Positions 23,509 to 35,800 of a stretch of 64,000 bases of DNA are shown piece after piece. Location of the stretch: contig JAALGY010000038.1 of the NCBI GenBank assembly GCA_032358165.1, positions 558,001 through 622,000 on the forward strand. Reading direction: 5' to 3'. Both the position numbers and the translations under genes were made by a program. The number at the start of each line of letters is the position of its first letter. Within the stretch, counting starts at the first letter, position 1. Source of the DNA: Diplosphaera chodatii (taxonomy: Eukaryota; Chlorophyta; Trebouxiophyceae; Prasiolales; Stichococcaceae). The notes beneath the pieces were generated by a model, which had not been told where the DNA came from, did not search any database, and worked only from the letters and a program-made list of their open reading frames with translations.

Positions 23509-26500
23509 TCACGCATGCTCCTGCGACTGCTGCGACCTGGTCGGCTGGGTGTCCGGCGTTTGAGGAGACAGCCGCTGTCGTGAGCGCCTGCCGCCGCGCC
23601 GTGCGCCTCCCCCCGCCGCCATCGCCGCCTCCACAAGAGCGTCCAGGTCGGGAGAGTTGCGTATCTGGCCTGCCGACGGCCACGATGGCTTCACTGGCGC
23701 CTTGCCGGCGCCAGCTGCGCTGCCTGGCGCAAAGCCGCCGCCCTTGCGCTGTGTGACGTGCGTGCCGCTGCCGGCCTCATGTGGCGCTGTGCCGGGAGAT
23801 GCTGCAGGGCTGCGGCTGGGCTGCCGCAGCGCCACGAGCAGCGAGCCCAGCAGCGGGCTGCCTGACAGCCGCTCCGCTGCCTCTGCGCTCAGCTGTGGCC
23901 CGGGCGCCACTGGTGACGAGGCTGCTGGCTCGGTGCCAAGAGGCGGAGCACCCGCCGCCGGGTTGACAGGTGGCGCAGCTGCAGCTGCCATGGTGCCCGC
24001 TGCTGCCAGCCCGCGCACTGGCCGCTGCAGGGCAGGCTGGCTGCCGTGTAGATGCAGAGCAGGCTGCAACGACGCCGCCAGCAGCGCACTGCACACTGGC
24101 GGGCTGGACCACATGGGCGTTGTGGGTGCAGCACCGTGGGCAGGCTGTAGCGATAGCTCAGGCAGAGCATAGCCTCGCCGCGGGTCCGGCTGCTGTTCCC
24201 GCTGTGATCGCGGCCAACCTCCTGCCGGCCAGCTGGCTGGCTGTGCAGCGGCTGCTGCAGGGGTGCCGTGCAGCCGATCTGCAATGCCGCCACCTGCCGC
24301 TGTATGCTGCCGCTGGATGTCCAGGGGGTGCGAGGGTCGGTGCTGCGCCCAGGGCTGGGGGCTCTGCGGACTGCATGGCCAGCAGCCACCAGACGGCGGC
24401 CGGTGAGCGGTCACGGCAGGCTGCGGACTGGCGCCGCCGCCGGGGCTGGCGCCCAAGTACGTCCGGGCCAACATGTCGACCGAGGGCGGGTGCGCCGCTG
24501 CTGCGCCTCCTGACGTGCTTCCTGCTGCGGCGCCGCCTGGTGCGCCTGCTGCACCGGCCGCCAGCGGCGGTGGGGCGCCCCGCTGCAAGCCAGCCGCTGC
24601 TGCTGCCTCCGCTTCCTGCTGCTCCTGCTCCTCGATCTCCTGCCCCATCTGCACGACCAGCGGCTGCCACACGCGGCCGCGGTGGTTCACAAACCAGTTG
24701 CTGACCTGCGCCAGGCGCACCGCATCCCTTCTGCACCCCAACCTGTAGCTGTGCCACCCTAGCAGCAGCAGGCTGTGGCGCAGCGCAGGTCAGCCACGGC
24801 CTGCAGCAGGGTCATGGGCAACGGGGCAGTGGTGCGCTATGAATGCTTTGCTAGTAGTTGGCCCGGGGGGCACCTGGGCGCGGGGCAGCCCGGTGAGGCG
24901 GGCGAGCATGTCCTTCTCCTCCGGCAACGGGAAGGGGTGGTCGAAGTGGTCCAGCACCCACTCCGCCTGCCAAGGGAGCACGCAGACAAAGGATGACAAA
25001 CGTTGATGAGTCTGACAGCCGTGGATATCTGGTCTTGCAGCTTCTCGCACATCCGCATCCATCAAACTGCCTCGCACTGTGCAGCTTGTCCCTCATCCGC
25101 CTGGACTCTGCATTTGTCAGGCGAATCTGCAGACATGTGCTTGTGCGCATGCTTGCTCTGCTTCTGGGGTTGCCAAGGGCTCCACAACTGCATCAACTGC
25201 AAGCTCCAATCAGGCCATGTGGGCCGGTGCCGCACCAGCAGCTGGCGGGTGTCCAGTGCCTTGGCCTCCATGACAGCCCGCCAGCGCGCCTCGTCCTCCC
25301 AGCCGCCCCGCTGCAGCTCCCCGTAGGCACCCGCCGCTGACACAGGCAAGCAAGCGGTGTCGTTTCTGAAACACTGCCAGACAATCTGATGTGCTGAGCA
25401 TGTCGGCAAGCCGGACAAGGCAACCTGTCGAGCTCACCAGCCGGCATTGAGCGCCGGCGCTTGTCTGGTCTCACGAAGGGTTGCGCCTCGGCGGCGGGTG
25501 CGCCTTGCGGTGTGGGCGCATCCGGCAGCTGCAGCAGCATGGCGACAGCCTCCGCATTGCTCTGCAGCCTGCACAATGCTGATGGAACAGTGACAAATTG
25601 CTCCAGTCACAGTTTTGTGACAGCTGCAGGCCAATCAACACTTCTGAGGCAGTCGCCCAAGACACCTGGGCATTGCAACCAAATGTTCGCACCTGGCCTG
25701 CATCTTGTGGATGGCAGTGGTTGCCGGGACTGTGGCAGGGTCGTTGCTGGCCAGAATGCTGCGGGCGGAGCGAACCACATCGTTCACACGGCCCTGATTT
25801 TCAGCCCACCAGGCCTCCATCTTCGCAAGCATGTCCTGCAGCCCCTCTCGCTGCATTGAAAGCAATGGATTTCTCTTGGCTCGTGACACAAGGTGTTGAC
25901 TACACATGAACTGCCTCCGCTAGCAGAGCGTTGCGTTCTAGCAAGTCTGGTCGTGTAGCAACCTGCTCAGCTGTAGTGCAGGTTGGGATGCCGCCTGAGC
26001 CATCCAGTAGCCTGCGCCACAGCACGGTGACGGCCATTGAGCGGCCGTCAAAACTGTTGGCGGACAATAGGGGAGCAGGCTATTTCTGTCAGTCCTCACG
26101 TCGGCATGTGCCTGTGCACACCCACCTGTGCAGAACTGCGAGGCCATCGCCGGGTTGGTGGGGCGGCGGCAGCTCCACCCTGCCATACCGCCTCTTCCGC
26201 ACCCGCCGCAGCAGCAGACCCACCAAGGGAAACAGCCTTCACCACAGAGGAAGGCAGACGCCTTGAACTGCTTTCGGTGGGGCAAGCTGCAAGTCAGCAC
26301 ATCTGATCGACCAGGGCATTGCCAAGGAATCATGGTGAAGCCTTGACCAACATCACCCCGGTCAACAGTGCATCAGTGGGCTCACTTGTGCGTCATCACC
26401 CACTGCTTCTGGGTCATGGGCAGCTCCAGAGCGGGTCGCTGACGCCCACTGCTGCCACCAGCGGTGCTGCCCGCGTCAACAGACACCTGGCTATGGCTGC

Positions 26501-28251
26501 TGCACTGGCGTGCTAGCCACTGCAGCACGGCCTGCAGGCAGTGCGGCATGACGCCCGTCAGCTGCAGTGCTTTCAGGCACCTGTGCTAAGTTGTTGTCGA
26601 GTTGCTGGATAGCACAGGACAACTAGCATGCTGTAGCAGTGCTTTGTTCAGCAGGTGCAGTCTTGAAATCCCCAATATGGTGTAGGAACATGCACTGCAA
26701 GTGCATGCAGCTCCTGCACCGTCACACCTGGCGCTTTGGCGCATCTGCAGCTGTGGCAGGGGCAGCTTGGCCATTGCTGCCTGGCTGCGGCATCCATCCA
26801 CCCAGTGCATCATTCCGTGGGGAACCCAGCAGTTCTGCAGCAGACCGCCGGAGGCACCGCTGAACAGCCATGCGCCTTGCTACTTATGTGACCAGACATC
26901 AGCCAGCATTGCGCGGCATTCACCTTTTGAGTACATGCCAACATGTGAATGTAGCTCACCAGCCAGATGATACAGGTCGCTGCTGTGGCGCAGCAGAGGC
27001 ATTGCACCGCCTGGAGCGGCGCCAGCTGGCTGCACAGGCGGCATTGCCCTGGCTGCCGGCTGTGCTGCCCGTCCTGCTGCAAAGGCGTGCTGAGCTGCTT
27101 GCCCTGCAGCAAAGCTTGGCACCTGTGGCAGGTCTGAGGGGCGCAGCAGCTGCGCACGTTGCAGGATGGAAACACCACCCGCTGCCTGCCGCCAGGCACT
27201 GTGGTCATTGCCGGTTTGCAGCTGCGGCATCAGGCTCGACGCTGCTGGCGCTGCAGCAGCTGCAGGAAAAGGTGCTTGCCGGGCAGGGTTTGCATCGACA
27301 GCCTGCAAGGTCGGCGCTGTGAACCCATGGCTGGCGGTGTCTGGCCACTGCTGACGGCCTGGCAGCGGATGCAGGCGCTCCGGCAGCTTGTTTGGCGCGG
27401 TGCATGCATCGTCACCGTCTGCAGCATCATCCCGTCGGGACAGGGCCTCCAGAACAGCCCGGCGTGTGTTACCTGCGGAGCGTCATTTGAGTCTGTCATG
27501 TCAAAGCGGATGTGGCTGCTGCAGCCTTGCACTGGCAACCTTCCAGCATGATTGACTGGTCCATAGCCGCAGCATGTTGTGGCGGTGTGCCTGACACACC
27601 TGCAGGAAGCAAGGCCAGGATCCGCAGTAGTCGGTCCTGTGGCATGCTGTTCATCAGGATGAGCTTTTCGGCAGACGACAGGCTCGACAGGAACGCTGCC
27701 ACCGCGCTTCTGGAGGGCTGCTGGCCTGCTTGCAGGGTGTCTGGTTGCTGTTGCTGCTGCTGTTGACATGCTGGCCATGGCAGAGGCGTTTGTGGTAGCA
27801 GGCGCGCTGGCAGCGGCACCAGGTGCATCGGTTCTGATCGGCGCAGCACCGGCAATGGGACGGCGGCCGCCGCCGACGCAGGTGCCCTGGCTCGGGAGCT
27901 GGTGCGGGTAGTTGCTGCGCCCCAAGCAGGAGCTGCCGCCGCCACTGGTGCTGCCAGTGCATTAGGCGGCGGTCCTTGCTGCTGTCGAGTGCGCGGCGGC
28001 ACATCCCCGTCACCGCCAGTATGGACCACAACATCGTTCAGAGCTGCGTTCGCGCACGTGTCTGATAGGGCGCATGAGCTGCCTGCAGCTGCAAACTGGT
28101 CGACAGCGTGCTGCAGCTGCTCCTCTGCTGCCTCGTCCATACCGACGGTCTGCTGTGACTGCTGTCGCCTCAGGTTCGCTGAAGTGACACCCGGTGGGCG
28201 GTCACCTCGACGTGATGTGACACGATGGCATGCACCATAGATGTTTTCCAT
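23509..28251 (-). CDS. BELL-like TALE homeodomain transcription factor
   Basis: DNA-binding regulator of the three-amino-acid-loop-extension class. The homeodomain is split across three exons: ALDTRQLL (about 25247), AEWVLDHFDHPFPLPEEKD to LTGLPRAQ (24966-24874), and VSNWFVNHRGRVWQPLV starting at 24705. The HPFP loop, the WFxNxR recognition helix and the RVWQP(L) end match BELL more than KNOX proteins. The last exon (24705-23509) adds about 400 disordered Ala/Pro/Gly-rich residues. The first exon starts at the ATG at 28251 (context AAAATGG), carries a polyglutamine run, and ends at GG near 27545. It joins in phase to GNTRRAVLEALSRRDDAAD near 27475. Intermediate exons include MEAWWAENQGRVNDVVRSAR (about 25830). 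In Chlamydomonas and land plants BELL and KNOX partners heterodimerise to start the diploid programme. A similar role here is inference. It converges on the motif-repeat gene and diverges from the FIST-like gene. Confidence 0.88.
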
Positions 28252-29119
28252 TTTTGACGTATGCGTGTGGCGCGCACTTTCGCCAGCAGCGTGACAAAGT
28301 TTGCGTCTTGCAATGATGTTCGATGCACGGACCTGCCGGGTCGAGTGGCGCGGCGTGACAACTTGCCGTTTGTGCTGGTCCAGAGGTGCCCACTGACCTC
28401 AAGACGGTATCAGCGGCTTGCAATGCCAAGTGTTTCAGATGGCGGACGCAGGCAACACTGCTCGTCAGCGTTGCCTCGGAAGGTCCGCCGCCGATAAAAC
28501 TCAATAGGAGGGTTCACAAGGGGACTGCGGCGTGCTGCCGATCAGCCTGGGAAAGGCGGTGGGTTCAGGCCTGTTGCACGGGTCTGCTGCGTGACTGGCT
28601 GATTGCTGGTTGTGAAACGGCGTAGAATACTACGTTGTCGAACGGGCAACACACACCGTCCTGTTGACCGCTGGGTATCATAGGTCAAGCACACGCGGGC
28701 ACTGACAGGGCTGGTGACCGATGCCCCTCAACCTTGATGTGGGGTGGAGCTGCACTGCTGTGATGCACCATTTGCGTATGGCAACCGTCTGATCAAGCCG
28801 TGGAACTTGCGTTCGGCTGGCAGCCGTTTTGAACAAGGGTTTGACAGCGAACGCTGCTGTTGACCTTGCGGCAGCGGTGCCGCTGCTCTTGTCTGTCCAA
28901 TTTGTGACAGCGCGCACTGACTCAAGTGGCAGCTCGCTTCTGAAGGTCCCATCCGCAGTCTCAATGGGCTGCGGGTGCAAAGTGATTGGTCAGCAGCCTG
29001 TGGGCACCATGCAGTGGCGAAGCTCCGCAGCCCTAGCGTAACGGCAGCTGCTGAGCAGCATTGCAGCGCATCAGTGAGGGGGAGGGGTCTGCAGCATCAA
29101 GCAGCCATCCATTCCCGCC
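28252..29119. promoter_or_regulatory. Divergent upstream region, homeodomain and FIST-like genes
   Basis: Roughly 870 bases between two divergent start codons. I see no convincing exon, RNA gene or repeat. It presumably holds both promoters and 5' untranslated regions. Confidence 0.4.
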
Positions 29120-32112
29120 ATGCTGCTGACGGTGGCGACGCTGCAGCTGGTGGCGGCGGTGCAGCGCGCGCTGTTCGGGCAGTCCACCGCGATGTCGGCG
29201 TTTCTGGGCAGCGCCTCCCGCAACATCCTGCCAGCCATGTCCACGCAGGCAAGCAGCGGAACAGCTTCGTGGGTTGAGCAATCACGGTGTTGCGAGGGCT
29301 TCACACGGCGGGCAAGACCGCTGAAAAGCCGGACACTGGTGGCTGCAGGTGCAGCTGCAGCCGCCCGCCCCCGGCGAGCTGCGCTTTGCTGCGGCGGAGA
29401 GCCGCAACCCGGTGCTGTCGCGGGCGGTGTCGGAGTGCGTGCAGGTGAGAAACAGACAGCCTGTGCATCTGCGGTGACAACCGTGCAGCTGCACTTCGTG
29501 TGAGGAGCACGGCAGTGCATGGTCAGATGGAATGTGTGCTGCGCTGCACAACCTCCGACATGTTGCTGCAAACTGCCTGCTGGTAGTGAGGCGATCCTCC
29601 TACCCCAGCTGAGCCCTGCCTCTGCAGACGTTGAGAGCGGGGCTGGGCCACGGCGTGACGCCGCACCTGGTGCAGCTGCTGGTTGACGGCGAGCAGTACG
29701 GCCGCCACATCGAGCTCAGCCCCTCGGTGAGACCGTGTTTGCCGTGTGCAGCTACCCATCAGCCATGTGAAGCTGCTTTGGATCCTGACAAGACTCAGGC
29801 TTGGCACATCAGCAACTGAGTGCACCCTGTTCCCGTGCAGTTTGTGCTGGAATGCCTACACACGAGGGGAGCAGATCGTCAGCCAGCCATATTCGGCGGC
29901 GCTGTCGCGGTGTGTCCAGCTCAACTGTCAATCTTGCCGAATGTGTACATAGTGGAGAACACTGCGAGTCTGCAAGTGTAGAGGTTCCTACCACAGGGTG
30001 TAGTGCTGACGTGCTTTGGCTGGTGCAGGAGCTGGTGAGCCACACTTTTGCCCCTGCGCCCAAAATATCAATCATGGCAGCATACCTCCCAGGTACCGTA
30101 CTGTTGCTGAACATGATCCGCATCGCATGAGAATGCTAAGCATGTGATTGTGCCTGACGATGTGCGGCCACTGCACCTGCTGCAGCGTCATGCAGCAGGT
30201 GGTGCTGATGCCAAATATTGTCACACACAACAGGCATGAGCACACTGGGGTATGCCTCTAGAATGGTACGCCTTTTCGACACGGTGCCTTCACTTAGTTG
30301 CAGGTGTGGAGGTGCACACCTTCCATGCCACCGACTCCTCGCTCCCGGCTTTGTCGGACGGCGCCTGGCCGCGCCTGCTGAAGGCCGGCGTGGCGAGGCC
30401 ACCCGCACCCGCCGCAGCAAGGTCGGCAGCTGGTGCACCAAGCGCAGAGCCGAGCAGGACGCCGGGTGCGAGGCACAGCGACGGCAGGGGCCCTGCCGGC
30501 AGTGTTTGCAGCGGCGGCACAGCGGCGGCAGCAGCGGCCACAGGCAACAGCGCGGCGGCGTTCCTGCTGGCCGAGCCCCGCTTCCTGGATGTGAGCGCCA
30601 GTGCTGCATGTCGTCTGATAGCAGATAGCATGATGCTTGAGCTACTGCAAGTGCACACAGTCCTACCGGAACGCCCAAAATGACCCCGCACATGCCTGCA
30701 CTGCCTCCCGGCAGTCGTACCAAATGCAACATACCTGTGGGGACCTCACGTTGCTTCTTGTGCATCTGCGGCATCAGGCGCCGGAGCTGGCGGCGCGGGT
30801 TCGGGGCGCGCTGCCGGGGGCGCCGCTGCTGGGGGGCGTGGTGCGAGGCGAGGCATGGGGCGGACGCTCGCTGCGGGGCGCTCTCTTCCTGGGGGACCGC
30901 GCCCACGACGCCGGCGCCGTCGGCTGCCTGCTGGCGGGGCCCATCCAGGCGCGTGCAGTGTCTGGGCGACTCGTATCAGCGACACAGCTGCTGGGCAGCT
31001 TGGGTCTGCGTGGAGCGCCAACCGGCAGCTGACCATGCCGAGTGGCTCGCCAGGCCTCGGTCTGCTGCCTGTGACCGGATAGGCCCAACCGTCAGGCGGC
31101 GATGCTCAGCAAAGTCACCAGTGGTGCAGGGAAGCACCACACATGTTGCAGCCATGCCATGGCAGTGTGCACCGTGTCATGCATCTGTGCCGACCACGCC
31201 CACGTTGTGTCCGTGCAGGTGGACCAGGTGGCGGTGCGCGGGTGGGCGCCGGAGCTGGCCGACTTCCCGGCGGCGGTGGGCTCCCCCCTGACCGCGGGCC
31301 GCGGCCGCGGCCGCGCCTCCCTGGCCGCGCTCACCCGCCAGGTGGCGGGCCACGCGCACCTGGAGGCCGCCGCCCGGCGGGACCTGCTGACCGCTTTGAA
31401 GGTGGATTCCCTTTCACGGGCGCTCGGGCCGGCCGTCCTGGTCGGGGTGATGCTGCAGTGCCCCGCGGCGGGCGTCGTTGAGCACCTGCACCTGGAGACG
31501 GGAGGCCCGGGGAACTCTTTCAGTGTGCGAGCGCGTGAGCTGGCGGCGCGCGGCGGGCTGGACTGTCGGACACAATGTTTCTGACGGCGCAACCTTGCTC
31601 CTGTTGCACAGCGTTACGCGGCTGCGCTGGCGGTGAGCAGCCGCCCGGCGCACTCCATGGGGGCGTTCACCTACTCCAGCGGCCTGTCGGATCATGGGGA
31701 GGCGGCGGCGCTGGCAGCATTGCTTCCCGGCATGCCAGCCCAGGTGCGCATGCGGCAAGGAGATGTACCCCAGACATCTCCGCCGACGCTCCAGCAAAGC
31801 CACTGAGACTGCCGGGAGTCATGCCCTCTGCCACTGGTGGCACCTGTCGCCTTGCACTTAGCATACTGCCTGACCTGATGCAACGCCAAAGCTGGTTGCC
31901 ACTGCAGCTGATGCACGCAGTTGGTGCAGAACAGGTTCAACGGCTGTGTGACCGCATGGCTTGTTGTGCAAATCGGGCAGGGCATGAAGTGCGAACTGCC
32001 CTTTGGCGCTACTGAGCTGCTGCCGGCCGGCATCACGCCGGGGTGGCCGGCTTCAGCGACGACTTGCGGTGTGCTCAGAGCCGCCGTGCCGACCGCAGCA
32101 ACTCACGACTAG
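29120..32112 (+). CDS. Probable FIST-domain protein
   Basis: FIST domains are ligand-sensing modules of bacterial and eukaryotic signalling proteins. Exons start at the ATG at 29120 (MLLTVATLQLVAAVQRALFG). They continue as ELRFAAAESRNPVLSRAV (about 29350), LGHGVTPHLVQLLVDGEQY (about 29640), VEVHTFHATDSSLPALSDG (about 30305), then PELAARVRGALPGAPLLGG with SLRGALFLGDRAHDAGAVG (30780-30950), VDQVAVRGWAPELADFP (about 31220-31585) and SMGAFTYSSGLSDHGEAAAL (31620-31740). The GALFL...DAGAVG block followed by a VxxVxxRGWxP segment is the FIST-N signature, and MGAFTYSSG resembles FIST-C. The first donor looks like GC (CAG then GCAAGC at about 29250). The last exon (ELPFGATELLPAGITPGW, TAG at 32110) is in phase but weakly supported. 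No F-box is visible. The family call rests on pattern recall alone. Confidence 0.5.
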
Positions 32113-32832
32113 GGGACCATCATTCTCTGGCAGCGTCATACAGATGCTTACCCTATCGGATTGACAGCATCGGGACGATGGAGTGGCAGCTATTTATTGA
32201 CTGCATATATGCTTGGGCGCTGTAGCTGCAACTGGTTTGGGTTGTGTACCATCATATGGCATGAGACTTGCTGGCCATTCTTCTGTCAGTCGGTTGGCTG
32301 CCACGCACTGCTGTATTTGTTGTGAATGAACACCTTTCGTGCTGGTCGAGAGCGGGGATAACACGACTATAGCTGCATGCCTGCCATGAGTAGATGTCTG
32401 CAGGCTCGCGAGATGTCTGCAGGCTGCGCGGGCAGCAAGAGAGCTTTGATTTCTACGGATGCTGCCGTGCATACGTGCTGATGATCCGTGGAGTTTTCTT
32501 CGGCTCCATGCTGCTGGCTATCCTGTGATTACATACGTCAACGGAAGCAGCTTGCTGCTTGCAAACTTGCAAGCACTCTAATGCACACACTCACTGCACT
32601 CACTAGGCGAGCAACCGTCTCGTGCCGCCACACCCAAAATTGTTCGCTGGGGCTGCGACGCAGCGTTGTCTACTTGTTTGCAACACCCCGGCTGATCTCA
32701 CTGTGTTCTGCGTGGCTGCCTCAAGTGCCTGGCACTGCTGCCGCTGTCGATGCGCTGTCGGAAGCACATGCCATCTGAGTGTCGAGCGGCCGCCTCCAAC
32801 TGCGCCCACAGCCGCTGCTGCTGCTGCTGCTG
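32113..32832. other. Gap between convergent genes
   Basis: About 720 bases between the FIST-like gene and the mannanase 3' end. It contains only a short CTG run (about 32811-32833) and no exon I can support. It is probably two 3' untranslated regions plus spacer. Confidence 0.4.
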
Positions 32833-35800
32833 CTAGAACAGCGACGCTGTGAGCGAGCAGCCCTTCTTAAAGGCGCCCAAACCCGGCTGGCAGCAGGCCG
32901 CCTGCGACACGCCGGTAGCAAGCTCAGGTCCCAGCAGCTGGCAACAGCAGGGTCGACAAGCGGCTGCTTGTTGTACGATCCTGCTGCGGGACTGCTGATG
33001 TGCTGCTGATCGTCCGGCTTTGGGCTCTGGGACCATGGAACATCTGCAGGTTACCGACATGGCAGATAACACCAGCGTGCCAGGGTTCAGTGCCCTGAGG
33101 CTTACCTGCGTGGGCCACACTTGCAGCTTGCGGCCGGGCGGCCAGATGGTGGCGGCCGCGCTGGCGGTGCTGCCGTTGATGAACACCTGCCGCCCCGCGT
33201 CGTCCCAGTAGTCGCTGCACACCTGCGGCCGGTGCTCGCACCTGCGCCAGCATGCACCCCGGTGACCATTGGCACCCACGGTTGGGCGGTTTGAGAAGGC
33301 GCTGAACCTCCAGCAGCTCCGGAAGCGTTGCAAACGCCGCACAAACCTAGCTCTGTGCATTGCTGCCTCAAGACCTTGCAGTGTGGCCCCATTAGATCGC
33401 TGCTGCATAGCAGTCACTTGTTGCACGCAGTGTTGCAATGACCAGGCTGAGAGCGCACCCGCGGCGCAGCCAGCTGCTCTTCCGCCTGACCCAGCAGCCC
33501 AGGCGGCACTCCTGCCGCGGCGGCCGCGCGTTCTCTCGCCTCCGCACCTTGGCCGCGTGCCCAGCGATGATGCCTGCAGTTGGGAATTTGAAACATGTGA
33601 GGGCTCGGGTCCCAGCCAACCAGTGCTAGAGTACCAGCACAGAGGGTGGTGCTGACAGCAATGCTGACCAGGCACAAGCTCCGACCAGCAGTGCACAACA
33701 GGGGGTGACGCTGTTGGAAAGAGCTCTCCCGAGCCGGGTAGACATCCGTGCAGCTGACAGGACTGTTGCAATATGCACGTTGCTATGCCAGAGCAGCGGG
33801 AGGTCGTGCGTAGCAGCAGCAAGATGCGGTTGTGGTGCAGGGTGTTAGGGCACGAACCAAAGGTGGAGTCGAACTGGCGCACGCCGTAGTCGGCGACGCC
33901 GCTGCCTGCGTACACCTGCACGTCCCACCGCCAGAACAGGCTGCCCACCAGCGCCCTGTCCCTGTACACATGCAAGCACAATGCTTCGGCAGGTGTGTCA
34001 CTGCATACAGGCTGCTTGCATGACCTGAGACAGGGCAGGGCAGGGTGCCCAGACCAGCAGACGTCGCAGCTGATGCAGCACATTGTGTGCGCCAGGTTCT
34101 GGAACAGGCGGCAACTTGCTGTATTGAATGTGCGAGAGAGGTGATGAGCTGTGAATTGCGCACTTGTCGATGGCGGACTCCACGGCGGTGTACATGGAGT
34201 TGAAGACGGGGTCTCGCTTGCCCAGGATGCTGCCGTTGACATACTCCGCCGCGCTCAGCTGCAGACACTCGCACCAAACCACATCAGGCATCATTGCAGC
34301 GCACAACTGTGCAGGCATGAGGCGGCTTCCTTCGCTCCACGATCATCACCTGCATGCGCAATGTTAAGACTGGTGCCCTGCGCTGTCAAGCGTGGAGCAA
34401 GGGGCAGCGCACCTTCTTGCCGAACTCCTCCAGGAGCAGCGGCTTGCCGAGGGTCTGCTCCACCTCCTTGAGATGGCTGAACACCCACCCCGTCTGGAAG
34501 GAGTCTGACGTCCTGCGGCGAGCATGCACTCCCGACACATCACACGCTTGCAAGGGGGATGTGACAGTGGCAGGCGCAGGTCATGTAGCAGGGAGGCTGA
34601 TGCCACAAGATGCATGTGGAGTGAGGGATGGTCCGGATGCGCATTGACTCCCACAGCAGCCACAGCAAAAGAGTGTGTCCCCGCGCACCGCTCCCAGTTG
34701 TCGGGCCACACGTGGATGGCTGCAAAGTCGATGTTGGAGGGCGCGTGGTTCACGCTGAAGTTCTGGCCGCACTGCAGCGCCCAGCCCCCAGGGTTCGCCT
34801 CCTCCATGTCTGCCCCCTGAAGCACGGTGCAACAAGCCTTCAGCACTAGCAGGACACAGCGGCAGCGCACGCCACCCTCGGCAGATTGCGGACAGGTGCC
34901 AAAACGTTGCTCTTTTGGTAAACACCAGACTTGAACGATGCGGCAAGTCCGAGCACGTGTGACACCAAGATTCATCCACACGGTGTCAGGTATGAGAGTA
35001 CGCACCGGGCCCCAGAAGCCCTCGGCGCCGACTGTGACCAGGTGGTTGGGGTCCAGCGCCTTGACGTAGGCCGCCATCTCCTCTATCCACGCCTGCATGC
35101 GCTGTATGCAGTCTGGCACCTGAGCAGGCACACACACACACACGAGCTTCAGCAACTGCAGCAGAAGGGAGCCATCAGCTGCAATGTGCAGACTGCCGTG
35201 CCTGGGTGCGCAAACAAACGGACATGACATCAGAGCGACTAGCATCAGTGCATCAGTGGGTGCTGTGCGTGTGGTACAGGCCTTCCATTCCTGCAGACAC
35301 TGGCTGCAAGAAGTGGGACACTCACCCGCCAGGTCTCGCAGCGGGGCTCGTTGATGAGGTCCCAGGCGAGGATGGTGGGGTCGTCCCGGTACAGCTGCCC
35401 GGTCCGGCTGTTGCGGCGGCCGATGATGTACCGCACGTAGTTCTGGTACAGCTCCTTGGCGCCCGTGTCGTTGAAGAACAGCGCATGCCGCTCCACCTCG
35501 TAGTGCTTCGCCTCCTCGTTGTCCACCTGCACAACCCCCCAGGGTGCTACACCTTGGACGCTTACCTCTAACATGTCCACACAGCTGCGACATCAACCTC
35601 TGCTTCTCGCTGCCGGCCTCAGTACACAGGCGCATGGAACAAACGATGGCCACCTCTCCACAACCCTACATGCCAGCAGCTGCTCTGTCTGCGCTGCTGC
35701 CCCATTGTGACAATCCTGCTGCTCGTAACTCACCACGAACACGGAGTCGCCCTCCTCATCGCGCGGCCGCGCCTGCGTCCTGCGCGGCGCTGTCAGGCTC

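Noticed and set aside
22463..23683. Long open minus-strand frame of about 400 codons
   Set aside because: It overlaps several plus-strand exons with repeated motifs and good splice sites and the 3' end of the homeodomain gene. Its own sequence looks random.
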